A stretch of 64,000 bases of DNA from Deltaproteobacteria bacterium HGW-Deltaproteobacteria-13 (GTDB lineage Bacteria > Desulfobacterota > Syntrophia > Syntrophales > Smithellaceae): assembly GCA_002840555.1 (NCBI GenBank), contig PHBJ01000005.1, positions 33,634 through 97,633 of the forward strand. Direction: 5' to 3'. The position numbers were made by a program, and so were the translations under genes. The notes beneath the pieces were generated by a model. It was given only the letters and a program-made list of their open reading frames with translations, was not told where the DNA came from and made no database searches. This document shows, piece by piece, positions 25,880 through 34,065 of the stretch (positions are counted from its first letter, which is position 1; every line of letters begins with the position of its first letter).

Positions 25880-26506
25880 ATGTATCGCTTAAATCGTATC
25901 GCTGTAGTTGTTGTCTTTGCGTTTATTTTAACGGGAATTCCGCAGTGGGCAGTTGCTGTGGACACGGAATCACCATCCTCGATTGAACAGACTTTTCAGA
26001 AGGCAAAGCAGGATTATCTGCAGAAGAATATGAATTCCGCGTCTGAACAAATTAAAAAAGGCGCGGCTTTCATGAAGGCTGAATCGGCTAAAGCATCGGC
26101 TAAAGGCAAAGAGGCTCTGGCATCATCGGCTCAGGAATTGGAAAAACTGTCGGTTGATGTGAAAAAAGGAACGGTAACCTCCGTAAAAAAGATTGAAGAT
26201 GCCTTCGCTCGCGCCTATCTGGCTTTGGCAGAGGATTCCCGCATCAAATCGGCGGAATCATGGACAAAGAAAGAATCGGCAAAAGCCGGCGAGGCGCTTG
26301 ATTCATCCGCCAGGTATTTAGAGAAAAGCTTTGCCTGGGCCGGCAAGAAAGTTGAAACAGGCACGAAAACAGCCATAGAAAAATCTAAAAACCTTTCGCT
26401 GAAATTGAAGGAAAAAGGCAGCGTGATTGCTAAAGATGTTGAAAAGGGATTGAAAGACACAGGAAACGAAATTAAAAAATTAGGAAAAAGAATTTCTTCA
26501 AAATAA
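25880..26506 (+). CDS. Exported Lys/Ala-rich coiled-coil protein
   Basis: The 208-residue protein has a signal peptide (cleavage after AVA, about residue 27) and a mature part made of Lys/Ala/Ser-rich amphipathic helices with repeating segments such as ESAKASAKGKEALASSAQEL and ESAKAGEALDSSARYLEK, about 90 residues apart, suggesting an internal duplication. It resembles LEA-like or apolipoprotein-like helical proteins, but no family is recognised. SD aaaggaga precedes the ATG. It is followed by a strong hairpin shared with the convergent nitroreductase gene. Confidence 0.65.
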   Translation: MYRLNRIAVVVVFAFILTGIPQWAVAVDTESPSSIEQTFQKAKQDYLQKNMNSASEQIKKGAAFMKAESAKASAKGKEALASSAQELEKLSVDVKKGTVTSVKKIEDAFARAYLALAEDSRIKSAESWTKKESAKAGEALDSSARYLEKSFAWAGKKVETGTKTAIEKSKNLSLKLKEKGSVIAKDVEKGLKDTGNEIKKLGKRISSK

Positions 26507-26534
26507 AATAGTTAAATGGCCGGAAGCAATCAAC

Positions 26535-26564
26535 ATCAGGGCGATGTGAGAACATCGCCCTGAT
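26535..26564. terminator. Bidirectional hairpin between convergent genes
   Basis: atcagggcgatgt (26535-26547) and acatcgccctgat (26552-26564) form a perfect 13-bp stem with a 4-nt gaga loop. It sits between genes ending at 26506 (+) and 26570 (-). There is no strong T-run on either side. Confidence 0.75.
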
Positions 26565-26569
26565 AATCA

Positions 26570-27172
26570 TTAAAGAGTCTTCAGGATGTATTCGTCTAAA
26601 GGCAATCGCGGCCTGGCCTTGGGTGACTGATCAGGATACCCGACAGGCAGAAGCACCACGGGATAAATATTTTCATCCAGTCCCAGCCAATCTTTTACCT
26701 TCGCGCGGTCAAATCGTCCCAGCCAGCAGCTGCCCAGACCGAGATCAACGGCTTTAAGAACGATGTGCTCCACGGCAATAGCCACATTCATTGAAAGATA
26801 GGCTTTAAGGGCTTCCGGGTCCATGACGGGGCTGACGATTGAGGGATCACCGGTATCGATCTCAACGCCTTCAAAAGTGCCTTCCTGCCAGAGTTCCCCG
26901 ACCCGCGCATCCCTTGTCTGGATGGCCGTCAAATCGGCGCAGCACACAAAAATGACGGCGGCTTTGACAATGAACTTGTAGGGCGTGAATCTCCCCAGGG
27001 CCTCTTTCGCGGCAGGCGATTGAACAACGATGAAACGCGCGGGCTGGGTGTTTGAGCCCGACGGGGCGAGCCGCGCGGCATCAAGAAGCAGACGAACAGC
27101 ATCGGCGGTAATATCCTTCGGACTGAATTTTCGAATGCTCCTGCGTGAAGCGATGACGTCTGATAATTCCAT
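26570..27172 (-). CDS. Nitroreductase family protein
   Basis: A 200-residue stand-alone FMN nitroreductase: SRRSIRKFSPKDITADAVRLLLDAARLAPSGSNTQPARFIVV at the N-terminus, and VEHIVLKAVDLGLGSCWLGRF near the C-terminus. There is no ferredoxin domain, unlike the two larger nitroreductases in this window. SD aaaggag precedes ATG 27172. A promoter with 17-bp spacing lies upstream and overlaps the end of the broken acyl-CoA synthetase gene. Confidence 0.88.
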   Translation of the reverse strand: MELSDVIASRRSIRKFSPKDITADAVRLLLDAARLAPSGSNTQPARFIVVQSPAAKEALGRFTPYKFIVKAAVIFVCCADLTAIQTRDARVGELWQEGTFEGVEIDTGDPSIVSPVMDPEALKAYLSMNVAIAVEHIVLKAVDLGLGSCWLGRFDRAKVKDWLGLDENIYPVVLLPVGYPDQSPKARPRLPLDEYILKTL

Positions 27173-27200
27173 TGAGGCGCTCCTTTAAAATATTATGGTA

Positions 27201-27229
27201 TGTATAAAATTACGGGTTTTCCAAGTCAA
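27201..27229 (-). promoter_or_regulatory. Promoter of the nitroreductase gene
   Basis: On the minus strand, TTGACT (27229-27224) and TATACA (27206-27201) are 17 bp apart, 29 bp before the start codon. Confidence 0.65.
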
Positions 27230-28639
27230 TCAATCCGGCTTGCTGTCCGCTTCCGATAATAATCCTGCGCTTTTGCCAGTGCGCGTATTGCCTGTTCGGG
27301 AGATGAGTAGGCCATGATCCCCATCGCGTCAAGGCGCTTGACGATATTGCTTTCGCCGGCCATGTCAAAACCGACAAGGTCGATAACCGGCAGGATCGGT
27401 TTATTAAAATGCTTGATCTGTTTTACGATGAAGTCCAACAGCTCCATCTCCGCGGCGATCATTTTCTGAGCAGGTTTTTCCATGACATCATGCGGAAGCA
27501 CAGAAGACTCCATCCAGATCCTGGCACGGGCGGTCATGTAACCCATTCCCAGAAAAAGAATAGCATCCATGTCCGTGTGCTTCAGAAGGATTTCTACTGA
27601 ATCTGAGATCATCGAAACTTTGCCCGGCGCGACCAGGTCAACCGGATTGCGTCTGCTCCAGAACGGCGGCCTCGCACAGATCGGCGGATATGACGCCCCA
27701 TCCACCTCCCTGCGTGACAATGCCGATACGTTTCCCCGTGATCTGAGGCTGGGAAAGCATGAGTCCCGCGATGTCCACCATCTCATCGATGGTATCCACT
27801 AAAATTACATTGGCCTGGCGGCATATGGCCCGAAACACCGCGATACTTCCGGCCATCGCGCCCGTGTGAGACATGGCGGCGTCCGCGCCGATGGGACCGG
27901 TGCCCCCCTTGAGAAGTATGACCGGCTTCATTGCCGATATCCGCCGTATCGTTTCTAAAAATCTGCGCCCCTGACGCACACCCTCCACATAGAGGCAGAC
28001 GACCTTTGTCTTGGAGTCTGTTTCCAGATATTCCAGATAATCTTCTATGGTCAGGTCTGCTTCATTACCGGAGCTGATCAGGCGGCTGATGCCGATATCA
28101 CGCCTGAGAAATCTGTAGGAGATTGAGGTTCCTAAATTGCCGCTCTGTGTTACAACGGCAACCGGCCCCTGCTTGAAGGCCGAGGCCGTCATGACCGCCT
28201 GCAGGGGTGATGGATAAGCGCTGTAGATTCCCATCGTATTCGGTCCCACGAGACGGATATGACCGGCACGCGCAATAGAAAGGACTTCCTGCTCAAGCGC
28301 CTTCCCTTCCGCGCCCGTCTCGCTGAACCCGGCGGTGATGATCACAGCGGCATGGATGTCCGCTTTGATGCATTCACGAAGCGTATCCGGAACTCTTTCC
28401 TTAGGCACAACGATGATGGCCGCATCAATCGGCCGCGGGGCTTCGGCCAGGCTTTTATACATCGGCCTGCCAAACCATGTTCCTCCCTGGGGATTAATCG
28501 GATAAATATTCCCGGTGTAGCCTCCCCTGATGATGTGATGGAGAATGTTGAATCCCCATTTTGCGGGATTTAATGAGGCACCGATGAACGCGATCGCCCG
28601 CGGTTCAAACAGTGATGTATAGAATGATCTTTTATCCAT
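27226..28639 (-). pseudogene. ADP-forming acyl-CoA synthetase alpha subunit, frame-disrupted
   Basis: The reading frame from 28639 encodes the CoA-binding and ligase domains (FIGASLNPAKWGFNILHHI, VVTQSGNLGTSISYRFL, SHTGAMAGSIAVF, IGIVTQGGGWGVISADLCEAA) but stops at 27638. The rest of the protein continues in another frame from about 27672 down to 27226 (PPFWSRRNPVDLVAPGKVSMI ... ALAKAQDYYRKR). In intact relatives a stretch of roughly 20 residues separates the CEAA and PPFWSRRNPVDL segments, so a deletion plus frameshift near 27661-27672 is the simplest explanation. An ATP-grasp (beta) part is not present. The CoA-ligase function is probably lost unless this is a sequence error. A consensus promoter lies upstream. 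Confidence 0.75.
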
Positions 28640-28682
28640 TTCAGTTTCTTATCCTTTGAGGCCCTTGTTATTCCGGAAAGGG

Positions 28683-28711
28683 AGTATAGGGAAAACACCT
28701 TTTGATGTCAA
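28683..28711 (-). promoter_or_regulatory. Consensus promoter of the acyl-CoA synthetase gene
   Basis: On the minus strand, TTGACA (28711-28706) and TATACT (28688-28683) are 17 bp apart, 44 bp before the start codon. Confidence 0.75.
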
Positions 28712-28793
28712 TGAAGAACGTGCTGAAAATGGGCGGTGCGGCACTGAAAAGTAAATCCCCATGCGGCCGGCCTGGCTGCCTGATCAATCAACA

Positions 28794-29846
28794 TCAGCGG
28801 TCTTTGCTCATCTGCTCTAAAGCAGTAAAGTAGGTTTCCGGCGGAGTATAAATTTTCTCTTCCGGTTTTTTCGCCAGCGTATGCGCATGGACAGGACAGA
28901 AGGGAACACACAGCCCGCAGCCTATGCATCGCGCAGGTTTGTATTGAACCTTGCCTTCAATAAGTTTGTAAGCGCCGACCGGGCATCGTTTTACGCAGGT
29001 TCCGCATCCGGTGCAAAGACTTGCTTCAAATTGACAGGCATAGCTGCTTTTCGCTTCAAGGGCGGGAGCGGGAAACAACTTGAGTGCGATCAGCATCCCG
29101 CAACAGCATGAACAACAGGCGCAAATAGCCTCAACCTTTTGTGAATTGAGGGTCTGGAGAACCAAACCTTCCTGTTCATTGCGTTTAAGAATGGCAAGAG
29201 CTTCATCCGTGCTGATGTAACGCGCCATACCGTTGTCCACGTAATACTCGGCGAACGAGTCGAACTGCATGCATGTCTCCATCGGATGCCGGCACTGCTT
29301 TCCATATACTTTCATCGCTTTGCGGCACAGACACTCGGCTATCGCGATGAGCTTCTTGCTCCTGATGATTCCTGCGGCATCTTCATACGGGACGACAGGC
29401 CGTCCGGCGGAAACGCTTGTTTCTATGGGAACCGTTCGCTGGTGAGGAGTTTTGATGCCGTGAAAAGTCTTCCCCAGAGCAGTGATGTAATACTCGGAAA
29501 ACTCTTTCAGCAATGCCGGCGTCAGATTGTTGACCTGAAACTCGTATATTCCCACGATAAAGGGGATAGCGCTGTAACGTAACTCGCTGCCCCGGCGAAT
29601 TCTGAAAAGTAAGCCTTTTTTCGCCATCGTTTCAAGTCTGACGGCTATAACGCCTGCGTCAACACCAAGTCGCAAGGCGACTTCAAGAGGTGTTTCAAAA
29701 TTTGTTTCCATTTTCAGAAACAATTCCGCATCCTGTTCACTGAAGAGCTGCCTGAGAACCCTTAATTCAACGCCGCTTTCCGTTGCGGGATAGCCCGTCG
29801 CCATTTTGTCCAGTTTGTCTCTCAGTTTTTCGAATATATCCGCCAC
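28794..29846 (-). CDS. 4Fe-4S dicluster ferredoxin with N-terminal HTH-like domain
   Basis: The 350-residue protein has an N-terminal winged-helix-like region (TPLEVALRLGVDAGVIAVRLETMAKKGLLFRIRRGSELRY), a Cys-rich middle (CLCRKAM, then CACCSCCCG) and two C-terminal [4Fe-4S] motifs (CTGCGTCVKRCPVGA and CIGCGLCVPFCPVHA). Proteins of this build are common in sulfate reducers and syntrophs; their role is unknown, perhaps as electron-transfer or redox-sensing partners. The start is GTG 29846 with SD gggaaagg. A consensus promoter is just upstream. Confidence 0.8.
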   Translation of the reverse strand: MADIFEKLRDKLDKMATGYPATESGVELRVLRQLFSEQDAELFLKMETNFETPLEVALRLGVDAGVIAVRLETMAKKGLLFRIRRGSELRYSAIPFIVGIYEFQVNNLTPALLKEFSEYYITALGKTFHGIKTPHQRTVPIETSVSAGRPVVPYEDAAGIIRSKKLIAIAECLCRKAMKVYGKQCRHPMETCMQFDSFAEYYVDNGMARYISTDEALAILKRNEQEGLVLQTLNSQKVEAICACCSCCCGMLIALKLFPAPALEAKSSYACQFEASLCTGCGTCVKRCPVGAYKLIEGKVQYKPARCIGCGLCVPFCPVHAHTLAKKPEEKIYTPPETYFTALEQMSKDR

Positions 29847-29891
29847 AATAAACCTTTCCCGTCTTTTAATAAGATTTTGCTTTCTGACGAG

Positions 29892-29920
29892 AATATAGGG
29901 AAGTTCCGTCAGTATGTCAA
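29892..29920 (-). promoter_or_regulatory. Consensus promoter of the ferredoxin gene
   Basis: On the minus strand, TTGACA (29920-29915) and TATATT (29897-29892) are 17 bp apart. The region just upstream of and including the -10 is nearly identical to that of the promoter at 31973-32001. It overlaps a short + strand frame (29877-30095) that is therefore not called as a gene. Confidence 0.75.
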
Positions 29921-30129
29921 TGACTTAAAAAGTCGTCATGACCCTTTAAAATACCGCATGATCGATTGGAAATATATTTTCAACATTTCAGAACAAAGCA
30001 ATTTCCGGACTCTTAAAATAATATTGGCGGATTTACGTTTTTTATGTCAAGAGAATCATCCAATCATCGATGGTCAAGACATCAAAGAAAAATAAATTGA
30101 TGATTTTAAAGACGTAAGCCGAACCCTTC

Positions 30130-31260
30130 ATGACATTTGAACGTCACAAAACGAATAAGCGGGTGGTACAGGACCTGAAAAGCCGTTCTACCTTCGGCAT
30201 TATTTTCTATATCCTATTATCATTGATTGTCGTCGCTGCCGCGAATCTTCACGAAAGACATCTGTTTTTCTCCATTTCTTTCCTTCTGTCGATTTGGGGC
30301 ATTTGTTCGTTTCGGCTGATTCATCTGGCGGTCTCCAAAAAAATGGGGGACCGTTATGAAACATTAAATAAAAATATATTTTTTGCCAGCGTTATCGCCA
30401 CCGGTCTGATCTGGGGTCTAACCTATGCCCTGATCATGCTTCAGAAACAAGAATATAATGCGCAAATGCTGATGACCGTGTGCATCTGCGGTCTCTGCGC
30501 GGGAGGCGTCGTTGCTTTTATTCCCAGCAGATGGCTTTCCATTCTTTTCAATCTATCCATACTGATGCCGGCCATTATGACCATGCTGGTGAACTCAATC
30601 AATATCCCTCTTGCCCTTATGGTTACTTTATTTTCGATATATATGGTTCTTATCGCATACAGAGGAAACCGGGAGTACTGGGATGCTCTTGAAAATGAAT
30701 ATTTGCTGGAAATAAAATCCCTGGAAATGGCGCGTCTGAGCAACACGGATGTCCTGACCGGTATTTATAACCGGCGGTATTTTGATAAAGAGTTTGAAAG
30801 TGAATGGAAACGGTCGGGACGCGGCAACAGTATGCTTTCCGTCATCCTTCTAGATATAGATCATTTTAAAAGAATTAACGACACCTTTGGTCATCAGGCC
30901 GGGGATGAATATTTGAAAAAAACGGCGGAAACCCTGACGTCTGTTTTCAAAAGAGATTCTGATATTGTGGCCCGGTACGGAGGGGAAGAGTTTATTGTGT
31001 TGCTCCCGGGTATCAATGCCGATCATGCCCGCCAACTGGCTGAAGAGGTCCGGTATAAGATCAAAGCCATGATCATTGATTATCAGGGGAATAAGGTAGG
31101 AACAACCATCAGTTCCGGCATTATCTGCTGCGCTCCGAATTTGAATACAAGACCTGATTCCATTATTTCCGGCGCGGATCAAGCCCTCTACATGGCCAAA
31201 CAAGGAGGAAGAGACCGGGTTGCCGTTTTCACATCAACACATAAAAGTAACGACACTTAA
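30130..31260 (+). CDS. Membrane-bound diguanylate cyclase (GGDEF)
   Basis: The 376-residue protein has about six transmembrane segments (residues 20-176) and a GGDEF domain that makes cyclic di-GMP. The active-site motif GGEEF is at 284-288, and the product-inhibition site RxxD (RDSD, 275-278) is present five residues before it, so the enzyme is predicted active and feedback-inhibited. DVLTGIYNRRYFD marks the domain start. No clear SD precedes the ATG. The N-terminal membrane sensor is not assigned to a known family. Confidence 0.9.
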   Translation: MTFERHKTNKRVVQDLKSRSTFGIIFYILLSLIVVAAANLHERHLFFSISFLLSIWGICSFRLIHLAVSKKMGDRYETLNKNIFFASVIATGLIWGLTYALIMLQKQEYNAQMLMTVCICGLCAGGVVAFIPSRWLSILFNLSILMPAIMTMLVNSINIPLALMVTLFSIYMVLIAYRGNREYWDALENEYLLEIKSLEMARLSNTDVLTGIYNRRYFDKEFESEWKRSGRGNSMLSVILLDIDHFKRINDTFGHQAGDEYLKKTAETLTSVFKRDSDIVARYGGEEFIVLLPGINADHARQLAEEVRYKIKAMIIDYQGNKVGTTISSGIICCAPNLNTRPDSIISGADQALYMAKQGGRDRVAVFTSTHKSNDT

Positions 31261-31377
31261 GGAACTTCAGGCAAACCGAAGAAGGAATTATCTTTTTCAT
31301 CTGCCCGCCTTGAATCCCGGCAAGTCATAAAAATGAACATGGCGAGTGGAAACTGTGAACGGCAAATCCTATCGACG

Positions 31378-31791
31378 CTATTTGTCCGCGTCGACTGGAG
31401 TCTTTGGTTTTGTGCTTTCAGGATTTTCATTCATCAGCCATTTTTCCGCTTTGGCCACGGTTGAAAATGCCGTCACGGGCAACGAACGGTTGATGGCCAC
31501 GTCCTCGGCAAACTTCATCAAATCGCCCTGTGCATTTACATCAACATAGGCGATCGCTTTGAAAAACCCCTTGCTTTTGCTGCTTTCTTCCTCCACGATC
31601 CTGAATATATCCAGGATTCCTAAACGTGGTCCATCGAGACGCTCTTCAATCAGAATCCTGAAGCAGTTGCGGGCAGCGCATTCCCGATGGATTTCATCAA
31701 AATACCGCACCACAGTCTCTATGCTGTTTTGACCGGTCACGACAATGTGCAGATAGGAAGGCTTCTGAGTGATCGTCAATTTATGCGTCAT
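31378..31791 (-). CDS. STAS/SpoIIAA-like small protein
   Basis: The 137-residue protein (start ATG 31791, SD gggag) has an alternating beta/alpha pattern: LHIVVTGQNSIETVVRYFDEIHREC, FRILIEERLDGPRLGILDIFRIVEE, FKAIAYVDVNAQGDLMKFAEDVAINRSLPVTAFSTVAKAEKWL. It resembles the SpoIIAA-like/STAS-like family of regulatory or lipid-handling proteins, whose functions are mostly unknown. No kinase or sigma factor is adjacent. A leader of about 170 nt follows its promoter. Confidence 0.6.
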   Translation of the reverse strand: MTHKLTITQKPSYLHIVVTGQNSIETVVRYFDEIHRECAARNCFRILIEERLDGPRLGILDIFRIVEEESSKSKGFFKAIAYVDVNAQGDLMKFAEDVAINRSLPVTAFSTVAKAEKWLMNENPESTKPKTPVDADK

Positions 31792-31972
31792 GAAATATTC
31801 TCCCGGGTCGAACACTTAATAGGCATTTTTTTTAATAATGTATTAATTATAACATATGTTATTTTTAAAAAAAAGTGAAAAATGTTTCATAATATTATAA
31901 AATTCGACAACATTGCCAATACCGTTGCCAAAATGAATATTTTTTCATTGAAGATTACTTCCTTGCAGGGAG

Positions 31973-32001
31973 AATATAGGAAAGTTCTTTTTTCATGTCA
32001 A
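31973..32001 (-). promoter_or_regulatory. Consensus promoter of the STAS-like gene
   Basis: On the minus strand, TTGACA (32001-31996) and TATATT (31978-31973) are 17 bp apart. The spacer end gaactttcc closely matches the ferredoxin promoter. Confidence 0.65.
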
Positions 32002-32059
32002 CGAAAATCGGACAACTGGATATGGGATTTTGAGCCAAGGATTAAAGCCGGCCGGTATC

Positions 32060-32098
32060 CTGATGCGGGGGGCCGGCAGATGATCGGCCCCCCATCAG
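32060..32098 (-). terminator. GC-rich hairpin after the AMP-forming acyl-CoA ligase
   Basis: ctgat + ggggggccg (32060-32075, with a 2-nt bulge) pair with cggcccccc + atcag (32085-32098). It lies 31 bp beyond the ligase stop. No strong T-run follows on the minus strand. Confidence 0.65.
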
Positions 32099-32129
32099 AG
32101 AAAACCAGGAGAGTGAGAAGAATCTCAAA

Positions 32130-33782
32130 TTATGTTGCGTCTACATAGATGGCGCGCAGCTGCTTTTTGTCAACCTTGCCGACGCTGGTCTTGGGAATCT
32201 CGTTTGTAATGATATACTGATCAGGGATGGCGTATCTGGGAATTTTTCCCTGCTCTGCGCAATTTTTCATATGGTTCTTGAGAACCTCCGGCGTAATACC
32301 GTCGCCGCGGAACTGGGGGGTTAACACGACAAGCAGCATGGGCCGTTCTCCCCACTTGGCATCGGGAATGCCGATGGCCGCCGCTTCCTGCACCGCGTTG
32401 TGAAGACTGACGGCATTTTCCAGATCGAGCGACGAGACCCATTCACCGCCTGTTTTAATGACATCCTTGAGCCTGTCTGTAATCTGGATATATCCGTCGG
32501 GATCCATATAACCCACATCACCCGTGTGCAGCCAGCCGCCGTGCCAGAGTTCTTCAGTCTTTTCCGGATCCTTGTAGTACCCTTTGGTAAACCAGGGTGC
32601 GCGGATAACAATCTCACCGGTGGTCTTTCCGTCATTCGGAAGGAAATTACCGCCGGGATCGGCGATCCTGACATCAACAAGCGTGATGGGCATTCCTGTT
32701 TTGATGGCGATATCGCTTTTCTGTTCATTGTCATAATTTTTCATATGGGGTTTCAGATTGGATACGCTGATGACAGGACAGGTCTCGGACATACCGTAGC
32801 CCGTCATAATCTGGATACCCAATTCAATACCGGCCATGGCCAGGCCCTTGGAAAGACGGGCGCCGCCGATGATCACTTTCCAGTGAGAAAGGTCTATCTG
32901 CTTGGCGATAGGGCTCGCCACCAGCATCTGAAGAATTGTCGGCACGCAGTGGGAATAGGTGACCTTTTCCTGGAGGATGAGTTTGATGAGCATTTCCGGT
33001 TCGTACTTGCCGGGATAAACCTGTTTGACACCCATCATGGTGGCGATGTAAGGGAAACCCCAGGCGTGAACATGAAACATGGGCGTGATCGGCATGTAGA
33101 CGTCCGAGGTGGAAAAACGTAACGGGCTGTCGTGGCCGCTCACGGCAATGCAGACGCTCATGGCGTGAAGGACAATCTGGCGATGGGTGAAGTACACCCC
33201 TTTGGGAAGACCTGTCGTGCCTGTCGTATAGAAGGTGGTGGCCTTGGTATCTTCATCCAGATCGGGGAAGTCGAAATCCGCCGATGCCGCGGCCAGGAGC
33301 TCCTCGTATTCTCCGTCACAGACGAGATCCGTTTTAGGCAGTTCATCGGCATCCGAAAGGAGAATGACCTTCTTCACGGATCGCAGCTTGCTCCGGATGG
33401 AACCCAGCAGCGGAAGGAAATCGGTGTTGATGAGGATCACGTCGGCCTCGGCGTGATTCATGGTATACTCGATTTGATCGGGAGACAGCCGCCAGTTCAC
33501 GGTAAACAGCACTGCTCCCATCATGGGAATGGCGAAGAAACTCTCCAGATAGCGATGAGAGTCGTAGTCAAAGACAGCCACCGTATCTCCTTTCCTGACG
33601 CCGAGTCCGGCAAGGGCGCTCCCCAGCCGGTTGATCCGCTCAAACAGATTGTTGTATGTATAGCGCATCTTGTTCCGGTAAACGATCTCCTGGCTTCCCG
33701 CGCTTAACCTTGGACCGTTGAGCAATTCCTTGATAGTGAGTTGAAACCCGTATTTACTTCCGTTCAAAGATTTTCCCTTCAT
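32130..33782 (-). CDS. AMP-forming acyl-CoA synthetase (fatty-acid-CoA ligase)
   Basis: A 550-residue member of the adenylate-forming family that activates carboxylic acids as acyl-AMP and then acyl-CoA. The AMP motif YTTGTTGLPKGV, the YGMSETCP motif and the hinge TGDVGYMDPDGYIQITDRLKDVIKTGG are all present, as is a C-terminal lysine in TSVGKVDKKQLR. It is most like medium/long-chain fatty-acid-CoA ligases. The frame opens at 33845, but ATG 33782 has a perfect SD (aaggagg) and is chosen. It likely feeds beta-oxidation-type metabolism, consistent with the other acyl-CoA genes here. Confidence 0.9.
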   Translation of the reverse strand: MKGKSLNGSKYGFQLTIKELLNGPRLSAGSQEIVYRNKMRYTYNNLFERINRLGSALAGLGVRKGDTVAVFDYDSHRYLESFFAIPMMGAVLFTVNWRLSPDQIEYTMNHAEADVILINTDFLPLLGSIRSKLRSVKKVILLSDADELPKTDLVCDGEYEELLAAASADFDFPDLDEDTKATTFYTTGTTGLPKGVYFTHRQIVLHAMSVCIAVSGHDSPLRFSTSDVYMPITPMFHVHAWGFPYIATMMGVKQVYPGKYEPEMLIKLILQEKVTYSHCVPTILQMLVASPIAKQIDLSHWKVIIGGARLSKGLAMAGIELGIQIMTGYGMSETCPVISVSNLKPHMKNYDNEQKSDIAIKTGMPITLVDVRIADPGGNFLPNDGKTTGEIVIRAPWFTKGYYKDPEKTEELWHGGWLHTGDVGYMDPDGYIQITDRLKDVIKTGGEWVSSLDLENAVSLHNAVQEAAAIGIPDAKWGERPMLLVVLTPQFRGDGITPEVLKNHMKNCAEQGKIPRYAIPDQYIITNEIPKTSVGKVDKKQLRAIYVDAT

Positions 33783-34065
33783 ATTGTCCTCCTTGGATTG
33801 TAGTTTTCTCTTGTCAACATGATCTGACAAAGCGAAGAGAAGCACAATCCGCAGGAAGCTGTTTTGTCTGTCCTTAACGGGATTAAAAAAAGGTAAGTCG
33901 ATGACCTACAGAAGATATTTTATAATTTGTCCTAACCGATACTTGGCTTGACAGACTGAGCACATAAATTACATCTCGACAGTCATTACACGTACGAGTC
34001 CATAGTCTTTGGCAGTCCTATGAATTGAGGATTGCTACTTAAAAGGTGCAATATGTTACAATGTT

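Noticed and set aside
29877-30095. 72-codon + strand frame
   Set aside because: It overlaps the consensus minus-strand promoter of the ferredoxin gene and has no family match.
32400-33707. Antisense frames opposite the AMP-forming acyl-CoA ligase
   Set aside because: They mirror the codon structure of a well-identified gene and carry no independent motif.
33783-34065. Search for a tRNA, attachment site or direct repeats beside the AlbA_2 operon as a sign of an island
   Set aside because: No tRNA-like sequence or flanking repeat was seen at either border.
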